NCBI GenBank assembly: GCA_035578905.1
Contig: JAQJVL010000152.1
Coordinates: 1,449,131 to 1,513,130 of the forward strand
Length of the DNA: 64,000 nucleotides
DNA from: Stictocephala bisonia
Lineage: Eukaryota > Arthropoda > Insecta > Hemiptera > Membracidae
Direction: 5' to 3'
Shown here: positions 1-11,255 of the stretch, piece by piece
How positions within the stretch are numbered: the stretch's first letter is position 1
Layout of the letters: every line of letters begins with the position of its first letter
Program-made: the position numbers and the translations under genes
The notes under the pieces: model-generated
What the model was told of the DNA's origin: nothing
The model's input: the letters and a program-made list of their open reading frames with translations, nothing else
The model's database searches: none

Positions 1-179
1 ACCAAAAATGTGTGTGCTAAGACAAGGCCAATAGAGTCATTTAAATTAAATGTTAATAATTGCTTTGACCCTCTTTATAATAAAAGTGAACTCTTAGCTA
101 ATAAAAGTACAAAAAAAAACAAAAAAAAAAACAAAAAAAAACAAACAAACAAATCTCCACTACCATAGTCAAAAAATTG

Positions 180-530
180 TCAAAACAAAAGATGTCGTCT
201 GCCTACTAAAGTGATGCTCTCTAAAGATGTTGTGCGTAAAGATAGTAAACAAATAGAGAGGTCAATTCAACCTGTGGCAAAAAAGAACAATGTTTTACTT
301 TTACTGTGTGACTTTCATGGTCGTCACATTAGAGACATTATAGACTCCTTAGTTATGTCTAATTTTTAAACTCAATCAATTGTAATGCCGGGCGCAACTC
401 TTAAAAATGTGATAGAGAGCAGCACTATTAGTCGGAATAAACTCACAAAAGATGACATTGTTGTGCTTTTGGCTAGCACATATAATGTCCCTGACTGGTG
501 TGATTGGGTCTATGGATCGGATGCTTGAAG
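180..530 (+). pseudogene. LINE ORF1 remnant with SGNH/esterase-like motifs
   Basis: Read from 292, the frame gives VLLLLCDFHGRHIRDIIDSL and then a stop. From 383 it gives VMPGATLKNVIES, followed by KDDIVVLLASTYNVPDW, to a stop at about 527. The DxHGR block, the PGA block and the DDIVVLLxSTxN block are in the order seen in the esterase-like ORF1 domain of many arthropod LINEs. The usual DSHGR is DFHGR here, so the nucleophile serine is replaced. The piece between the blocks contains a stop, so no functional protein is expected. The assignment is inference from these short blocks. Confidence 0.55.
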
Positions 531-880
531 AGCTAATCAACATTTATGTCATAGTTCTAGGGATTCCCAAGAGGTATGACAAACCACTTCTGAATAATAA
601 GATTACTGAAATTAATATTAACATCCAGGGTTTAGTTAGGCATCATCACCTGCAAGCTTGTTTCATTTCATTGGACTCTCTTTCGAGATACCATTAAACC
701 AGGCATGGTTTGCACTTTAATGAATCAGGGAAAAGAAGAATTGCCGCCATTTCTCTGATGCTGTCCTACCCCATGATTTACAGTCCTTTAAGTCACTGTT
801 TTCTAAACCTGAAAATAAACACTTGAAACGTGCTTTGTCTCTAAGTACTGTTCCTGTACAAGGAACTTCTCGAAATACAC

Positions 881-3107
881 CTAGAGTTAGAAAATCCTGA
901 TGTTTTATGTCTCTCTGAGCATAACCTCAGAGAAGAACAGTTTGGCTCTTTTTATATGATCGACTATTCCAAAGCTGCAGCCTTTTATTGCAAGTCTCAC
1001 CAAAAAGGGGGAGTCTGCATACTGGTTAAAAATAATATACAGTTCTATATGATCGATGTTTCCCCATTCTGTTCGGAGTCCGTTTGCCTTCTTGCAGCGT
1101 CTAGAATTCAGGTAAAAAAAGAAGAGTTCCTTGTAGTTCTTGACGTTTATAGAGTTTCTGGATACAGTTTTGAGCAATTTTTTAAATCTTCTCAGTCAAT
1201 GACTAGAATTTATCTTTAAAAAATAGGAGAAAGTCATAGTTCTTGCAGATTTCAACATAGATGTATTAAGTGATATGTTGTCAATTATAAGCTTTATCAA
1301 TATCATGAGATTATATGTTTTAAAATATACAATGTCTTCTTATACCAGAGAGTTTAAACATTCGAAGTCAGCTATTCATAATATAGCTCAATTGTTGGTA
1401 TAATATCAATCACTTCTTCTCAAGTGTTGGTTCTGCGGAATTAATTGATGATGGTGTAATCACTTCGACGCCATACACACTGAATCTCACTGGCAGCTCC
1501 TTATTTTTACTCCAGTAACAAAGGAAGAAGTAAAAGTGTTACTGGAATGTTATACTTTCTCTCAAGCCAAAGTCATCTTGTGGTGTGGATGGTTTTTCCG
1601 CTAAAATCTTGAAGCAAATACATGATTTAATATCCACCCCATTGGCAGAATTAATAAATACTTCGTTCCATGAAGGGCGTTTCCCTCATTCCTTGATTCA
1701 TGCCATAAACAGACCAATTCATAAAAGAGGGAGGAGAGACGTCTGCAGTAATTACCGTCCGATCTCTGATTTCCACCTTCTCGAAGGTTTTCGAGAGTCT
1801 TGACAGTCTTATGTTATTCATTGAAAAAACAAAATATTATCTCCACACCCAATATGGTTTCAAAAAAGGTAAATCTACCCTTGAAGCGATAAATATAGTG
1901 GTTTCCTTCCTCACAGGAGCTTTTGACACCGGGGATGCTACTTTAAGTATACTTTTTAACCTCACGCGAGCATTTGATATGGTGGATCATGCTATTCTTC
2001 TGGAGAAACTATTGTCTGGGCATACGAGGTTTGGCTTATTCGTGGGTCTCGTCTTACCTTGAGGGTAGAATGCAGTAGTCATTTTGGTTGCCTTTTGTGA
2101 ACGCCGGAGGCAGTGGAAGTCAGGCTAACTCAGATGTATCTGGTATTTCTTTGAGCGTCCCTCAGGGTTCCGTACTGGGCCCAGTTATGTTTTTACTATT
2201 CATCGACGACCTACCAGAACATATATCAAAAACAAGTTTACACGCCAAAGTCTTTCTTTTCGGGGACGACACATCACTTTGTATAACTACTGATAATCAT
2301 GATCTTATCGAAAACTTAGCATTTGTTTATTCTAACAAAGTTCTCCAATGGTTTCAGCAAAACAAACTGGTTCTGAACGGTTCAAAAACTAACATGATCG
2401 GATTTCATATAAATAATCGAAAATCAGTTGAACCCCTTACCCTATTGCTTGGAGATGAAGAAGTTTCTTCCTGTGATTCGTCCAAATTTCTGGGATTGAT
2501 TATAGACAGCCAGCTCAAATTTCACAACCATATAGATTATGTCTGTAAAAAATTAAGTTCAGGGACAATTGTTATTAGAAGTTTTTCCAAATTCTCCAAT
2601 ACATTTAGAAAGCCCTTACCCTTACTTACCCTTATTGCGTATTACGGCTTAATATTCCCTTATCTATCATTATGTTGTTGCATTCTGGGGTTATGAAACT
2701 TTAAAGACAGGATTTGTACTTCGTCTTCAAAAGAGAGCGCTGACAGCTGTTTTCAAAAAACTTTACCGCACATCTTGCAGGTTATTGTTTAAAGACAATA
2801 ACATTTTAACGTTACCTTCCATTTAAATTTTTTGTTGTTTAACTTACGTCCATAGCCAAATTCATCTTTTCCAGACAAATTATGAACAATCCAGATATAA
2901 CCTTATAGACCTTAATATTTTAAGGCCAGCAATACACAAAACAAGTTTCTTTAAAAGGCACCTCCTTTACAACGGCATTCAGCTGTACAATGCGTTACCA
3001 CTATATATCAAGACTTGTGATGGTGGGCGTTTTCGGAAGATGTTGAGGAATTTTTTGTCAGAGCACGTTTTTTATAGCATTGGGGAATTCCTGAACTGTC
3101 AGACCTA
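881..3107 (+). pseudogene. LINE ORF2 remnant: endonuclease + reverse transcriptase
   Basis: The endonuclease part reads ENPDVLCLSEHNLREE and then GGVCILVKNN (about 881-1045), the family signature of APE-type endonucleases. RT blocks follow: CGVDGFSAKILKQI with CSNYRPIS (about 1578-1770), TQYGFKKGKSTLEAI (about 1850), TRAFDMVDHA (about 1965), VPQGSVLGPVMFLLFIDDLP (about 2157-2216) and the catalytic box FGDDTSL (about 2259-2279), where FADD or YADD is usual. The tail FFKRHLLYNGIQLYNALP (about 2950-3000) resembles that of the LINE at 49.7-51.3 kb. At least four breaks (about 1220, 1803, 2060, 2694) disable it. Confidence 0.85.
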
Positions 3108-3150
3108 ATATTGTCTAATTAAATATTGTTACTTTTAATCAGTTTAAAAG

Positions 3151-3411
3151 TGAGGGAGACAAAGGTAGTTGGACATTTGCCATCATTACGTGAAAATTAC
3201 CAATCACGACGTTTCGATTTGGTAAAACCCAAACCTTTTTCAAGTGCTCAACTCGAACTCAACTCGAAACTAAATTACATCTACACAAACATGTTGTAAA
3301 AACTACGTTCTTAAACTAATCTACTTTAATAATTATCTACATTTTAACCTAGATCATAGAATGGGGTACAACAAAATGAACTTCTACTAAATATAGAAAT
3401 GTTAACAGGGT
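3151..3411 (-). repeat. Left arm of a ~250-bp inverted repeat, with hammerhead-like core
   Basis: This arm is the reverse complement, with scattered differences, of 3700-3944. Shared landmarks are the GAGGGAGAC edge, the CACGTAATGATGG segment, the AATCGAAACGTCGTG segment and the GGGGTACAACAAAATGAAC segment. On the minus strand, 3205-3247 carries the same ribozyme-like core as the right arm. It lies just after the LINE tail, so it probably inserted into or next to that element. Confidence 0.8.
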
Positions 3412-3419
3412 TAAACTTT

Positions 3420-3455
3420 TTTTAACCTGAAAATTGTTGTCTTTTCAGGTTAAAA
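3420..3455. repeat. Perfect 14-bp hairpin in the spacer of the inverted repeat
   Basis: TTTTAACCTGAAAA at 3420-3433 is followed, after 8 nt, by its exact reverse complement at 3442-3455. It sits between the two 250-bp arms, close to the left one. Confidence 0.7.
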
Positions 3456-3699
3456 TGTAATTGTAATAGTTAATTAGATTGGATAGTAGTCTCAGTCCTT
3501 CCGAGTCACATATACCATTTTTTGTGCATGTTTAATGTTATTTTGAATTAATATTGATTTTCAGGTACCATATATTTATTTTATTTATGAGTAGTTGATG
3601 TAATATTATTTTAGTCTGATTTGAATATTAATTTATTGTGTTTTAAAAGTTTTTGTTGATATCGTGACCTGGGCAGCGCCTAATTGGTCATATTAATTT

Positions 3700-3944
3700 G
3701 ACCCTGTTAACATTTTTATATTTAGAATAAGTTCATTTTGTTGTACCCCATTCTATGATCTAGGTTTAAATATGGATAATTATTAAAGTAGATTAGTTTA
3801 AGAACGTAGTTTTATAACATGTTTGTGTAGATTTAATTTAGTTTTTTGCACTTGAAAAAGGTTTGGGTTTTACCAAATCGAAACGTCGTGATTGGTAATT
3901 TTCACGTAATGATGGCCAATGTCCAACTACCTTTGTCTCCCTCA
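3700..3944 (+). repeat. Right arm of the ~250-bp inverted repeat
   Basis: This is the partner of 3151-3411, 288 bp away. Together they form a foldback structure of about 800 bp. The presence of a Penelope-style hammerhead core in each arm suggests a pair of inverted Penelope-like terminal repeats or a satellite derived from them, rather than an ordinary DNA transposon. I see no transposase, and the target duplication is unclear. Confidence 0.8.
3848..3891 (+). ncRNA. Degenerate hammerhead ribozyme-like motif
   Basis: The segment contains CACTTGAAAAAGG, then a 7-bp stem (GGTTTGG with CCAAATC, one G-T pair), then GAAA, CG, TC and GTG. In the hammerhead scheme these are stem I (CAC/GTG), the CUGANGA box, stem II, the GAAA box, a very short stem III and the UH cleavage site. 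The first box is TTGAAAA instead of CTGANGA, so C3 and G8 are lost and activity is doubtful. Stem II and the GAAACGTC part are well kept. Confidence 0.4.
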
Positions 3945-4166
3945 TCTGATACTCCATCATTAACAAATTTTAAAAACAGTTTAAAAGTCTTAAAAGTTAA
4001 ACTTTTTGTAAATAACTTTATCACAGAAATGTACGTTATTTTATCTATGAGTAATTTAACTTTTATCTTTGAGTATGCAAATAATTTAACTTTATTTTAT
4101 TCTATTAACACTATTGTACATATTTTCTGTGTACCAATAAAGGATTTATGATTTTATTTGATTTGA
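3945..4166 (+). pseudogene. LINE C-terminus and 3' end fragment
   Basis: The frame here gives PSLTNFKNSLKVLKVKLFV, like the end of LINE RT proteins. It is followed by an AT-rich 3' region, CAATAAAGG and a short TTTGATTTGATTTT tail at 4148-4166. The tail form (AATAAA then a short tandem of TTTGA) is typical of CR1/L2-like 3' ends. It may be the original 3' end of the preceding LINE, displaced by the inverted repeat. Confidence 0.45.
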
Positions 4167-4170
4167 TTTT

Positions 4171-4397
4171 GGCGAAGTCAGGTTAGGTTAGGTGACTACT
4201 AAAGTTGATCACAAACTGGTAAATCCAATGATTGACTTACCGCCGAATGCGGTAAATTCTTGGAAAGCGATAAGATAAGGCCAGCGATATCGGATTCCTA
4301 GCGGATAAGGAATACCACAGTGGATGTAAAAATGATTGGGGGACAGTTTTTAAAGCAATAGAATATTTATGAAGTGGTAGTTAATTAACGGAAACAA
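4171..4397 (+). mobile_element. 5'-truncated copy of a hAT-like MITE
   Basis: It shares long stretches with the fuller copies at 14114-14465 and 29073-29402: GGTTAGGTTAGG, TGGTAAATCCAATGATTGAC, CGATAAGATAAGGCCAGCG, and the end GTGGTAGTTAATTAACGG. The left terminus with the ATTCACTACCA motif is absent, so the copy begins at the end of the LINE fragment. Confidence 0.7.
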
Positions 4398-5489
4398 AAA
4401 ACTAATGGTAATGAATAAACGAAAAAGATCCTCCGCATCCAATATAGCGTAATTAAATCATCAACGAGTTGTAGAAAATAATATCCTATATTAGTTATTT
4501 TGGTTTAATATGGCGTTCACCACAAGCCAAACGCATGTGCCTTAGTTAAAATATGATCTAATTCTTTCACAAAACTAAATCAATAGTATTTTACTTTCTT
4601 TGGCATATTTATCTATTACACTATTTAAATAAATAATATAGCTTCATAAATTCACTTTCAATGCGTTAATAAGTTTTAAGTTAGAGAAAAAATTAACTTA
4701 AACCTATTTGATTAAAATCCCAAACTGATTTTTTTGAATAATCAGTTGATACCCAAACCGTGCAATAAAAAATATATACATACCATATTTAAAAGTAAAT
4801 GCAGGATCATGAAAGCGCCCTATAAAATTTAACATGATAAAATATTTATAAAACTAATAATAAATAGGCTATACTATGGACGAACATTTAACCTACATAA
4901 AACATTTTAACAAAGGTAAATTCACTTATTATATTTTATAATGTTGTTCATAATAAATAAATGATCAAATATAAAAATAATTAAAAAATGTGCAATTGAG
5001 CATTTTTGGTACAATTCTTATCGGAGAAACATTATTCACGAAACCACTACAAATATAGAACAAATTTGTAAACATTTTTGAAGTTTCGGCGCTCAAAAAA
5101 GTATACAAACTTATATACGTATAGTATATAAAATTTGTAAATAATTTTTGTAATACAAATTAGCTACTAAAAACAACAACACTGCTGATGTACATATATT
5201 TTAATTGTTTATAGCAGAAACAACATTGGACACACAAAGTTTGGTAGTATTCTCAGTTGGTTAACTTTTTGTGTGTGAACATATTACCTTTTTTTTTTTT
5301 GTTAAAGTTAGGTTTTATTTGATTGTCCTTTTCTGCACTGTATTCTGATGATGTAGTGGTATTGATTTGTTCATCTTTCAGACTTTTGATAAATCTGTAA
5401 ATGTTGGAGTTGAAATATCCAGTACTTGCCACAATTGTATCACTGAAGATCGCCTGGAAGATTTTATCCAAGCCAAACCACCAACGCCA
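4398..5489. other. AT-rich DNA with no recognised feature
   Basis: No coding motif, tandem array or TIR pair stands out. A poly-T run lies at 5289-5300. Confidence 0.5.
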
Positions 5490-5494
5490 CTCCC

Positions 5495-5600
5495 TAGGTA
5501 TACACGTACAGTGGAACTGACCCACTCTCCCGCCCGCTCATACACGTACAGAGGTAGTGACCCACCCGACCACCCTTAGACGTACAGTGGTACTGATTTG
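5495..5600 (+). repeat. Three degenerate units of the CACGTACAGTGG minisatellite family
   Basis: The units read as TACACGTACAGTGGAACTGA, TACACGTACAGAGGTAGTGA and TAGACGTACAGTGGTACTGA, each followed by a C-rich CCCACC-type spacer. They match the 36-bp array at 38.7-39.0 kb and the ~74-bp array at 42.0-44.3 kb. Confidence 0.65.
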
Positions 5601-7277
5601 AATAAAAAGAAAAACCAACAAAGTAAACGTTGGGGTAGGTATCTCAAAAATGTGTAGCATATAATTTTATTTGTAAAAAAGACTTTTAATATTTTCCAAA
5701 AGCCACAAGCTAAATTCACAGCCTGAAACAGCTGTTTAATTTTGTAGGCTCCTGATTGGTTCAAATCAAATAGAATCAAAGGGAGTGTGTGACTCCTTTT
5801 TCATTAACCAGACTTCAGAGTGTTAACATCTTGTTGTGAAGTTCTTAACCGAATTAGCTAATCTAGAGGAAAGTGATTGTAAAGTGTTTAGTTTATATTA
5901 TTTTTGTTTGTTTGCCAGATTTTATTATTTCTTTAAATGCAGTTTTATTTTATTTTGAAAAGAAGTATGTTTTATTTTGAGTTCCTGAGTGAGTAAGTAC
6001 TTTTGTAGTTACAGCCAGTTTATTTTTTAGTTTAAATCTGACCTGAATCATAAGTAAATAAATTTTAAATAATTAGCTATACCACAGAAGTTGATTTTAA
6101 GTACTGGAAGATTTAAAAGTGGTATAAATATTCATTGCCAGAACAAGATTTACGACCTAAAAGAAATATTGATATCGAGTTGTACATAAAAGCAATAATT
6201 TAGTATACAGAGTTAAGTAATTTTTATTTCAGTAATAATTTACAGTATTATTTTGTATATGCAATATGTAGGACCACACAAGACATCAAAACATTCTTGC
6301 TACCCTCGTTATACATGAGAGGCATTTGCCAAGTTCTTTACCAATCCAAACTACTTTCAATGGTCAAACGCAAATTGCTTTTTAATGAGGGTTTTTCAAC
6401 ACGAACAGTCACTCTTCATTTTTTGTGGTTCCCACGCTCTATTCGTCTAATCAAGGTAAACCCAACGTACCATTTCTTTTAATTTTTGAGGAGCCATTAA
6501 AGGAATCTTGAAGGCTATTAACTTCGCTAATTGCATTAAAAAAAGTTAAAGTCGCGGAATTATTCGTGGGAGGTCCCGTATGCCAACAACGACAGTCCGT
6601 GTACAGTATGGCTAATAAAAAGCCAACAGTGTGGTTGTGGAGGTTCCACAGCGAAAAGCGAATAAAAGGCGCGATGAGTTGATGTTGGAGCAAATGCTGT
6701 TAATGGGGATATTAGAGAGAAGATTGATAGTGTTGGAGTGAAGCGGGGAAATAAAATGGCCGACGGTCGTTAGGGATAGCTCATGTCGAGCTTGGGTCGT
6801 ATAAACGGCTCTTTATAGACGCCGTATACGACTGGAGGAGAGCCCCCGTGGCGTTCCTAGTTTAAAAATATATTAATCAGTCAAAAGATAAACAATTAGA
6901 ATAGAGTCGGGACTGTGAGTGTCGTCGCTTGGGAGATAAGATCTTACGACTATCCTCCTGACAGTTATATCTTTGGGGAGAATCCGTCTTCCACCCACTC
7001 AGCACTATTAACTCATCTACATACAAGCCAGCAGAATTAAGTACTTTTCTGCCTGAAACACAAACATGAAAAATGAATACAAATCTTACAATGAATAGCT
7101 TTATTACAACCACCAACTAAAATGACTTGACATCTTCTAAAGTAAGGGACGAGCTAGTTATTTCATTTGGTAAATAATAGATCAATAAATTAAAATTCCA
7201 ATAATAAAGTAATGTAAAAACCAAAAATCTATTCAATAAATACAACAAAGTAAGGTGTCGATGTTAGTGATTTAAGA
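5600..7277. other. Intergenic DNA, no gene recognised
   Basis: The stretch 5600-6500 is AT-rich without a clear motif. At 6500-6860 the base composition is balanced and CpG appears often (for example near 6770-6860), which differs from the surroundings and resembles the other unique islands at 41.2, 53.2 and 59.2 kb. No reading frame there shows a protein family that I know. Confidence 0.4.
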
Positions 7278-7660
7278 GTCTGCAGAGGCTGTCGGCCATG
7301 TTGGTTTTAATCCCATAATAACAATGTTATTTTCGAACCGGACATACGATCATGCGTATCCAAACTAAACAATTATTTTAAAACGGATCAAGAATGAGTT
7401 TGCGTGTTAGAATTGCATTGCAAATTCCTAATTAGTTTTGTAGAAAAAAATTGGACTAATTAATTTTGATTTTGAAGTTTGTATTTTCACATATGTATTC
7501 AAAATATCACAAGCAAATCCAATGTGCAATATGATTACGTTTAGAATTAAACCTAATACGCAACTTTTAGTCAATAAGTAGGCTAATGAAAAATATGGGT
7601 TCGCAAATAAAATTTTCTTTTGTGATTAAAATCAACATGGCCGATGCTGCCGCCAGCTGG
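7278..7660. mobile_element. TIR MITE, about 380 bp
   Basis: The left end (7278-7313: CTGTCGGCCATGTTGGTTTT then AATC) is inverted at the right end (7624-7660: GATTAAAATCAACATGGCCG then ATGCTGCCGCC). A second, partial copy lies at 41513-41690 and shares both the terminal motif and, inverted, the AAGCAAATCCAAT motif of the interior. There is no coding capacity. The superfamily is not clear. Confidence 0.6.
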
Positions 7661-7831
7661 CCCAACTTGAGTAGGTTAGTGCCGTGTGAGTTTATTATTG
7701 TAATACTGTATTTGTAACATTTATGCTATGTATATTAGACTATGTTTTGTTATTTTTAAGTTATATTTTATTTATTTATTTGAACGGGAAAATAGTTTTT
7801 CATTTACTAATCTTTTAAGTGTCACTGTGCT

Positions 7832-7995
7832 GGAGTGATGGCTCAGTGGCTTAGGATTCGCACTGCGGAGGGCAAGGTCCAAGGTTCCAATCCCCACTGA
7901 GCCAACGGTCGGTAGGCTACTTCACTCCTTGAATGAAGTTCACACACACAGGCCTGCAGGACAATGTGATTTGACGAGTGAAGTTTTGTGAAAAA
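7832..7995 (+). mobile_element. tRNA-derived SINE
   Basis: A polymerase III A box (TGGCTCAGTGG, 7839-7849) and B box (GGTTCCAATCC, 7883-7893) are about 33 nt apart, as in tRNA genes. The flanks CCCACTGAGCC and GGCTCAGTGG pair imperfectly. There is no credible full tRNA cloverleaf, and the sequence continues with an unrelated tail up to a poly-A-rich patch near 7990. A degenerate tRNA gene is the alternative. Confidence 0.6.
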
Positions 7996-8186
7996 GGAAA
8001 AAAGTTATTTTATAGTAGAATTTGTTTAGTTTAAATGCCTTTTTTTATATCATAAATTATAGTTTGAGCAAATCGGTGTAAATTTTAGTTTTATTATTAA
8101 CGTAGTTTTAGTAGACAATATAGTTAATTGTTTGAGCAACTGCTTCATATGAATTGCCAAAGTAATATTCGTTGCAGTAAGCTGCT

Positions 8187-8609
8187 CATCAAATGTCCTT
8201 ATCAGTGAACTGTATATCAAATGTCCTTATCAGTGAACTGTACATCAAATGTCCTTATCAGTGAACTGTACATCAAATGTCCTTATCAGTGAACTGTACA
8301 TCAAATGTCCTTATCAGTGAACTGTACATCAAATGTCCTTATCAGTGAACTGTACATCAAATGTCCTTATCAGTGAACTGTACATCAAATGTCCTTATCA
8401 GTGAAATGTACATCAAATGTCCTTATCAGTGAACTGTACATCAAATGTCCTTATCAGTGAACTGTAAATCGAATGTCCTTATCAGCGAACTGTACATCAA
8501 ATGTCCTTATCAGTGAACTGTACATCAAATGTCCTTATCAGTGAACTGTACATCAAATGTCCTTATCAGTGAACTGTACATCAAATGTCCTTATCTGTGA
8601 GCTGTACAT
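8187..8609 (+). repeat. 28-bp tandem array, about 15 copies
   Basis: The unit is CATCAAATGTCCTTATCAGT plus GAACTGTA. Most copies are identical; a few carry single changes (GAAATGTA, GTAAATCG, TCAGCGAAC, TCTGTGAGC). There are no unique spacers, so this is a minisatellite. Confidence 0.95.
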
Positions 8610-8735
8610 ATGTTTTCCTTTTATGTTGTTACTTGTCGCTGACCACATAACTTGGTAAAGTGGTTAGTTATATTCCAGAGGTATTTTTGTGTTTAAATGT
8701 TGTTATATAAAGGAATAAAGATCATCATTTCATAT
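8610..8735 (+). mobile_element. Probable LINE/SINE 3' end fragment
   Basis: The segment has GACCACATAACTTGGTAAAG then TGGTTAG and ends in AATAAAGATCATCATTTCAT. It resembles 13740-13847, where GGCCACACAACTAGATTAAG then TGGCCAG is followed by a tail of ATTCATTT units. It is probably the 3' end of one retroposon family. Confidence 0.4.
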
Positions 8736-9582
8736 TAGTCTATTACAAATAGTAATAGGCCTTAGTAACTTCGAAAAAGTCACCTATTCTCTCATTTTTT
8801 AATACAACATTTTAAAATTTGATTTTACATTATATTTACTTCTGGAACCAAACGAAATTGATTTCTTCATCTCCATCTATACATTATTTTTTTCGAAAAA
8901 AACGAAGACAATTTTTCCCATAAACGTTTTATCATTTCATTAAAGATGAACCCCTTATCAATAATGTCAAGGAGTTCTAGCACTTTGAAGGCCTTGGCAT
9001 TAAATGTTGGGGGAAATACACATTTTCATCAGTTGTATGCTTTGAGTGAGTATATGTGCTTATATTTATTCATTATTATTTTTTTAACTGAGTTAAGGTG
9101 CATTCTCCAGAGTGAAAATGTTGTTGGACAGCAGCCTGATTTTTACGTACGAACATTTGGTGTACCTATTTCACTGATTAAAAGAAGAAAATTTACTTCA
9201 AATAATTAAAAATCTTTTCACATCGCTTGAGTAACTACGGTAGTTTGTTGGTATTATTGTCTAGTTTACATTTTAGTGTAGTATTCAGAAATTTACACTT
9301 CTGAATACAACATCTAGTAGAGCTTAAATATTTTTATATAAATCCCTATTGAAGCAATATAGGTAAAAACATATATTCTAAACAATAATATCAGACAAAA
9401 TTAAATACATTTGATTAAGTAGAAATTAAAATGTGTTCTAGAAAGTTATAACGCATTTGCTATTTAAATATAAAAACTGCAACAAATCCAAGAATACCGT
9501 ATAAGTGCAATCTAAGGGCGACAACCTATCAATTATTAAGGTAATAAAACAACTAATCAATCATGTTCTGGACATTTCTGGA
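8736..9582. other. AT-rich DNA, no recognised feature
   Basis: Reading frames are short and without motifs. Confidence 0.5.
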
Positions 9583-9885
9583 GCGTTAGGTCCTTGTTAC
9601 ACGTAAACCCACCACTCATACCTGCAACCTTGCTGAAACAAGTAGGAGATCGGGACGCCGAAAGTCAGGACACCTCAGGAACGTCAGATCCTTGTTACAT
9701 GTAAACCCACCACTCATACCTGTAGCCTTGCTGAAACAAGTAGGAGATCGGGACGCCGAGAGTCAGGACACCTCAGGAACGTCAGATCCTTGTTACACGT
9801 AAACCCACCACTCATACCTGCAGCCTTGTTGAAACAAGTAGGAGATCGGGACGCTGAAAGTCAGGGCACCTCAGGAACGTCAGCA
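9583..9885 (+). repeat. 98-bp tandem repeat, about 3 copies
   Basis: The TCCTTGTTAC landmark occurs at 9591, 9689 and 9787, exactly 98 bp apart. The unit includes CGTAAACCCACCACTCATAC and GGAGATCGGGACGC. It is not related in sequence to the 98-bp satellite at 17.5 kb. Confidence 0.9.
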
Positions 9886-10540
9886 CCGAAAAATACACTT
9901 TTTACTTACCTATACAAACATAACCTAATTTATCCTAACTGTCTATTTACTCAACAAACATTCGTAATTAGCGTTAAATTCAGGTGCTTGGTCTCCGGGA
10001 CGGCCTGCATACCGTTCTTCCGGCGAGAATATAGACTAGGTGAATTTTGTGGTTAATAGTTTACGTTTATAATTATCGCACAATACCCGCTAATCGCGAT
10101 TTGCCGTGAAAGTAGTTTTCCGCTATACCTGGAGAAATAATTGCTATATATTAAAATAGTTTTCAAAGTCATATTCAGCGAAAAAAACAAATCGAATTAA
10201 AATACAGGTGATGAAAATATCATCACCGTATCATCATCCGTGATTTCTGCAGAATAAAAAGCATATCTCGTGAAAATATAGGAAATTTTTGACCCATTAC
10301 GGACAAAGTTTTCAAATTTTTTTAGGTGGCGAGAAACTGCACAATAACTGAAAATATACACAAAAATAGAAATTTTACGATGTTGGAATATGACATGATA
10401 ATACGAATAAATAAAATATAACGTAACAAAATTTACAGTGATGGGACCATTTAAAATTCCCCCTCATTTTACTTTAGTATAACAGAGATAACAATTTGAT
10501 AATTTAGGGACATTGTCAATCCCCTGAAGAATCACTGATG
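9886..10540. other. No recognised feature
   Basis: The region is AT-rich. The stretch near 10000-10060 is GC-balanced. Confidence 0.4.
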
Positions 10541-10627
10541 TCTAACACCATTCCAATTTGGGGTTAAGTGGCAGAGAGGACTTTATAGTCCTAACTTCGC
10601 CCTTAATAAAGATGATTTTCATTTCAT
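10541..10627 (+). mobile_element. LINE 3' end fragment
   Basis: The segment has GGACTTTATAGTCC (a small hairpin), CTTCGCCC, TTAATAAAGATGATTTTCAT and TTCATT. This type of 3' end (short hairpin, AATAAA, GATGATTT tail) is typical of insect LINE tails. Confidence 0.45.
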
Positions 10628-10784
10628 TACCATTAAAGTATGGCGAAAGCTGAAATGTACATACTTTATTAAATCTTGTATTTGAAATTAGAATAGGATT
10701 AGTAAATTAAAAGAGTATATTTCAAGGCATATATTTGTTTACACATACGTTGCACTTTTTCATGATATCATTAGTGTATTGACG

Positions 10785-11255
10785 GCCGACCGTTTGATAT
10801 TCGCTGATGACCTCAAGATATTTGCCCGGAGCTATTTTCACCTCTAACTTGAATCTTGCTGAGCACATTGATCACGTTATATCAATAGCTAACTCGATCT
10901 TAGGCTTCATCTTTAGAGATACAAGAACTTTTACATCTCCACAGTCACTTCTGATATTATATAAGACTCTTGTCCAATCAGTTTTGGAATACGGATCAAT
11001 AATTAAGTCACCATATCAACTTGGCCATATTGACTTGGTTGATGGAGTCCAGGCTCGTTTCCTGCGAGTCTTGGGTGTTTGCCTGGATTATGACTATCGA
11101 ACTTCACCAATCTTGGAACTTCAGCTGCAGTTCAACGTCCAGCATCTGCATGTTAGACGCCAGTTCCTCAACCTCGTATTTCTGTTCAAGTTGGTCAATA
11201 GTGAAATCGACTCCGCTAACTTACTGCAGCAGATAACACTTCCTCATACCTAGAG
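10785..11255 (+). pseudogene. LINE reverse transcriptase C-terminal half
   Basis: The catalytic box LIFADDLKIFA is encoded at about 10794-10826, then the frame shifts or is deleted, and an open frame gives HIDHVISIANSILGFI, SPQSLLILYKTLVQSVLEYG, and DGVQARFLRVLG (10807-11253). These are the thumb motifs of Jockey-like RTs. Sequence between the FADD box and the thumb is shorter than usual, which suggests an internal deletion. The copy is 5' truncated. Confidence 0.85.

Larger units (their letters stand above)
1..3140 (+). mobile_element. Decayed non-LTR retrotransposon (CR1/Jockey-type LINE), nearly full length
   Basis: The order of domains on the plus strand is that of an insect LINE: an ORF1-like esterase domain (about 180-530), an apurinic-type endonuclease (about 880-1220), a reverse transcriptase (about 1500-2700) and a C-terminal tail (about 2700-3110). 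All parts carry stops and frameshifts, so it is a dead copy. The 5' end probably lies before the window. An A-rich run with C interruptions occupies 111-151. The clade is uncertain; esterase-like ORF1 plus this RT type suits CR1-like or Jockey-like elements. Confidence 0.8.

Noticed and set aside
905..1177. Minus-strand 90-codon frame over the LINE endonuclease
   Set aside because: It is the antisense shadow of the endonuclease region, which has the recognised motifs on the plus strand.
8187..8609. CRISPR array
   Set aside because: The 28-bp units are contiguous without spacers, and the genome is eukaryotic. The same holds for the 29-bp array at 53610-54232.
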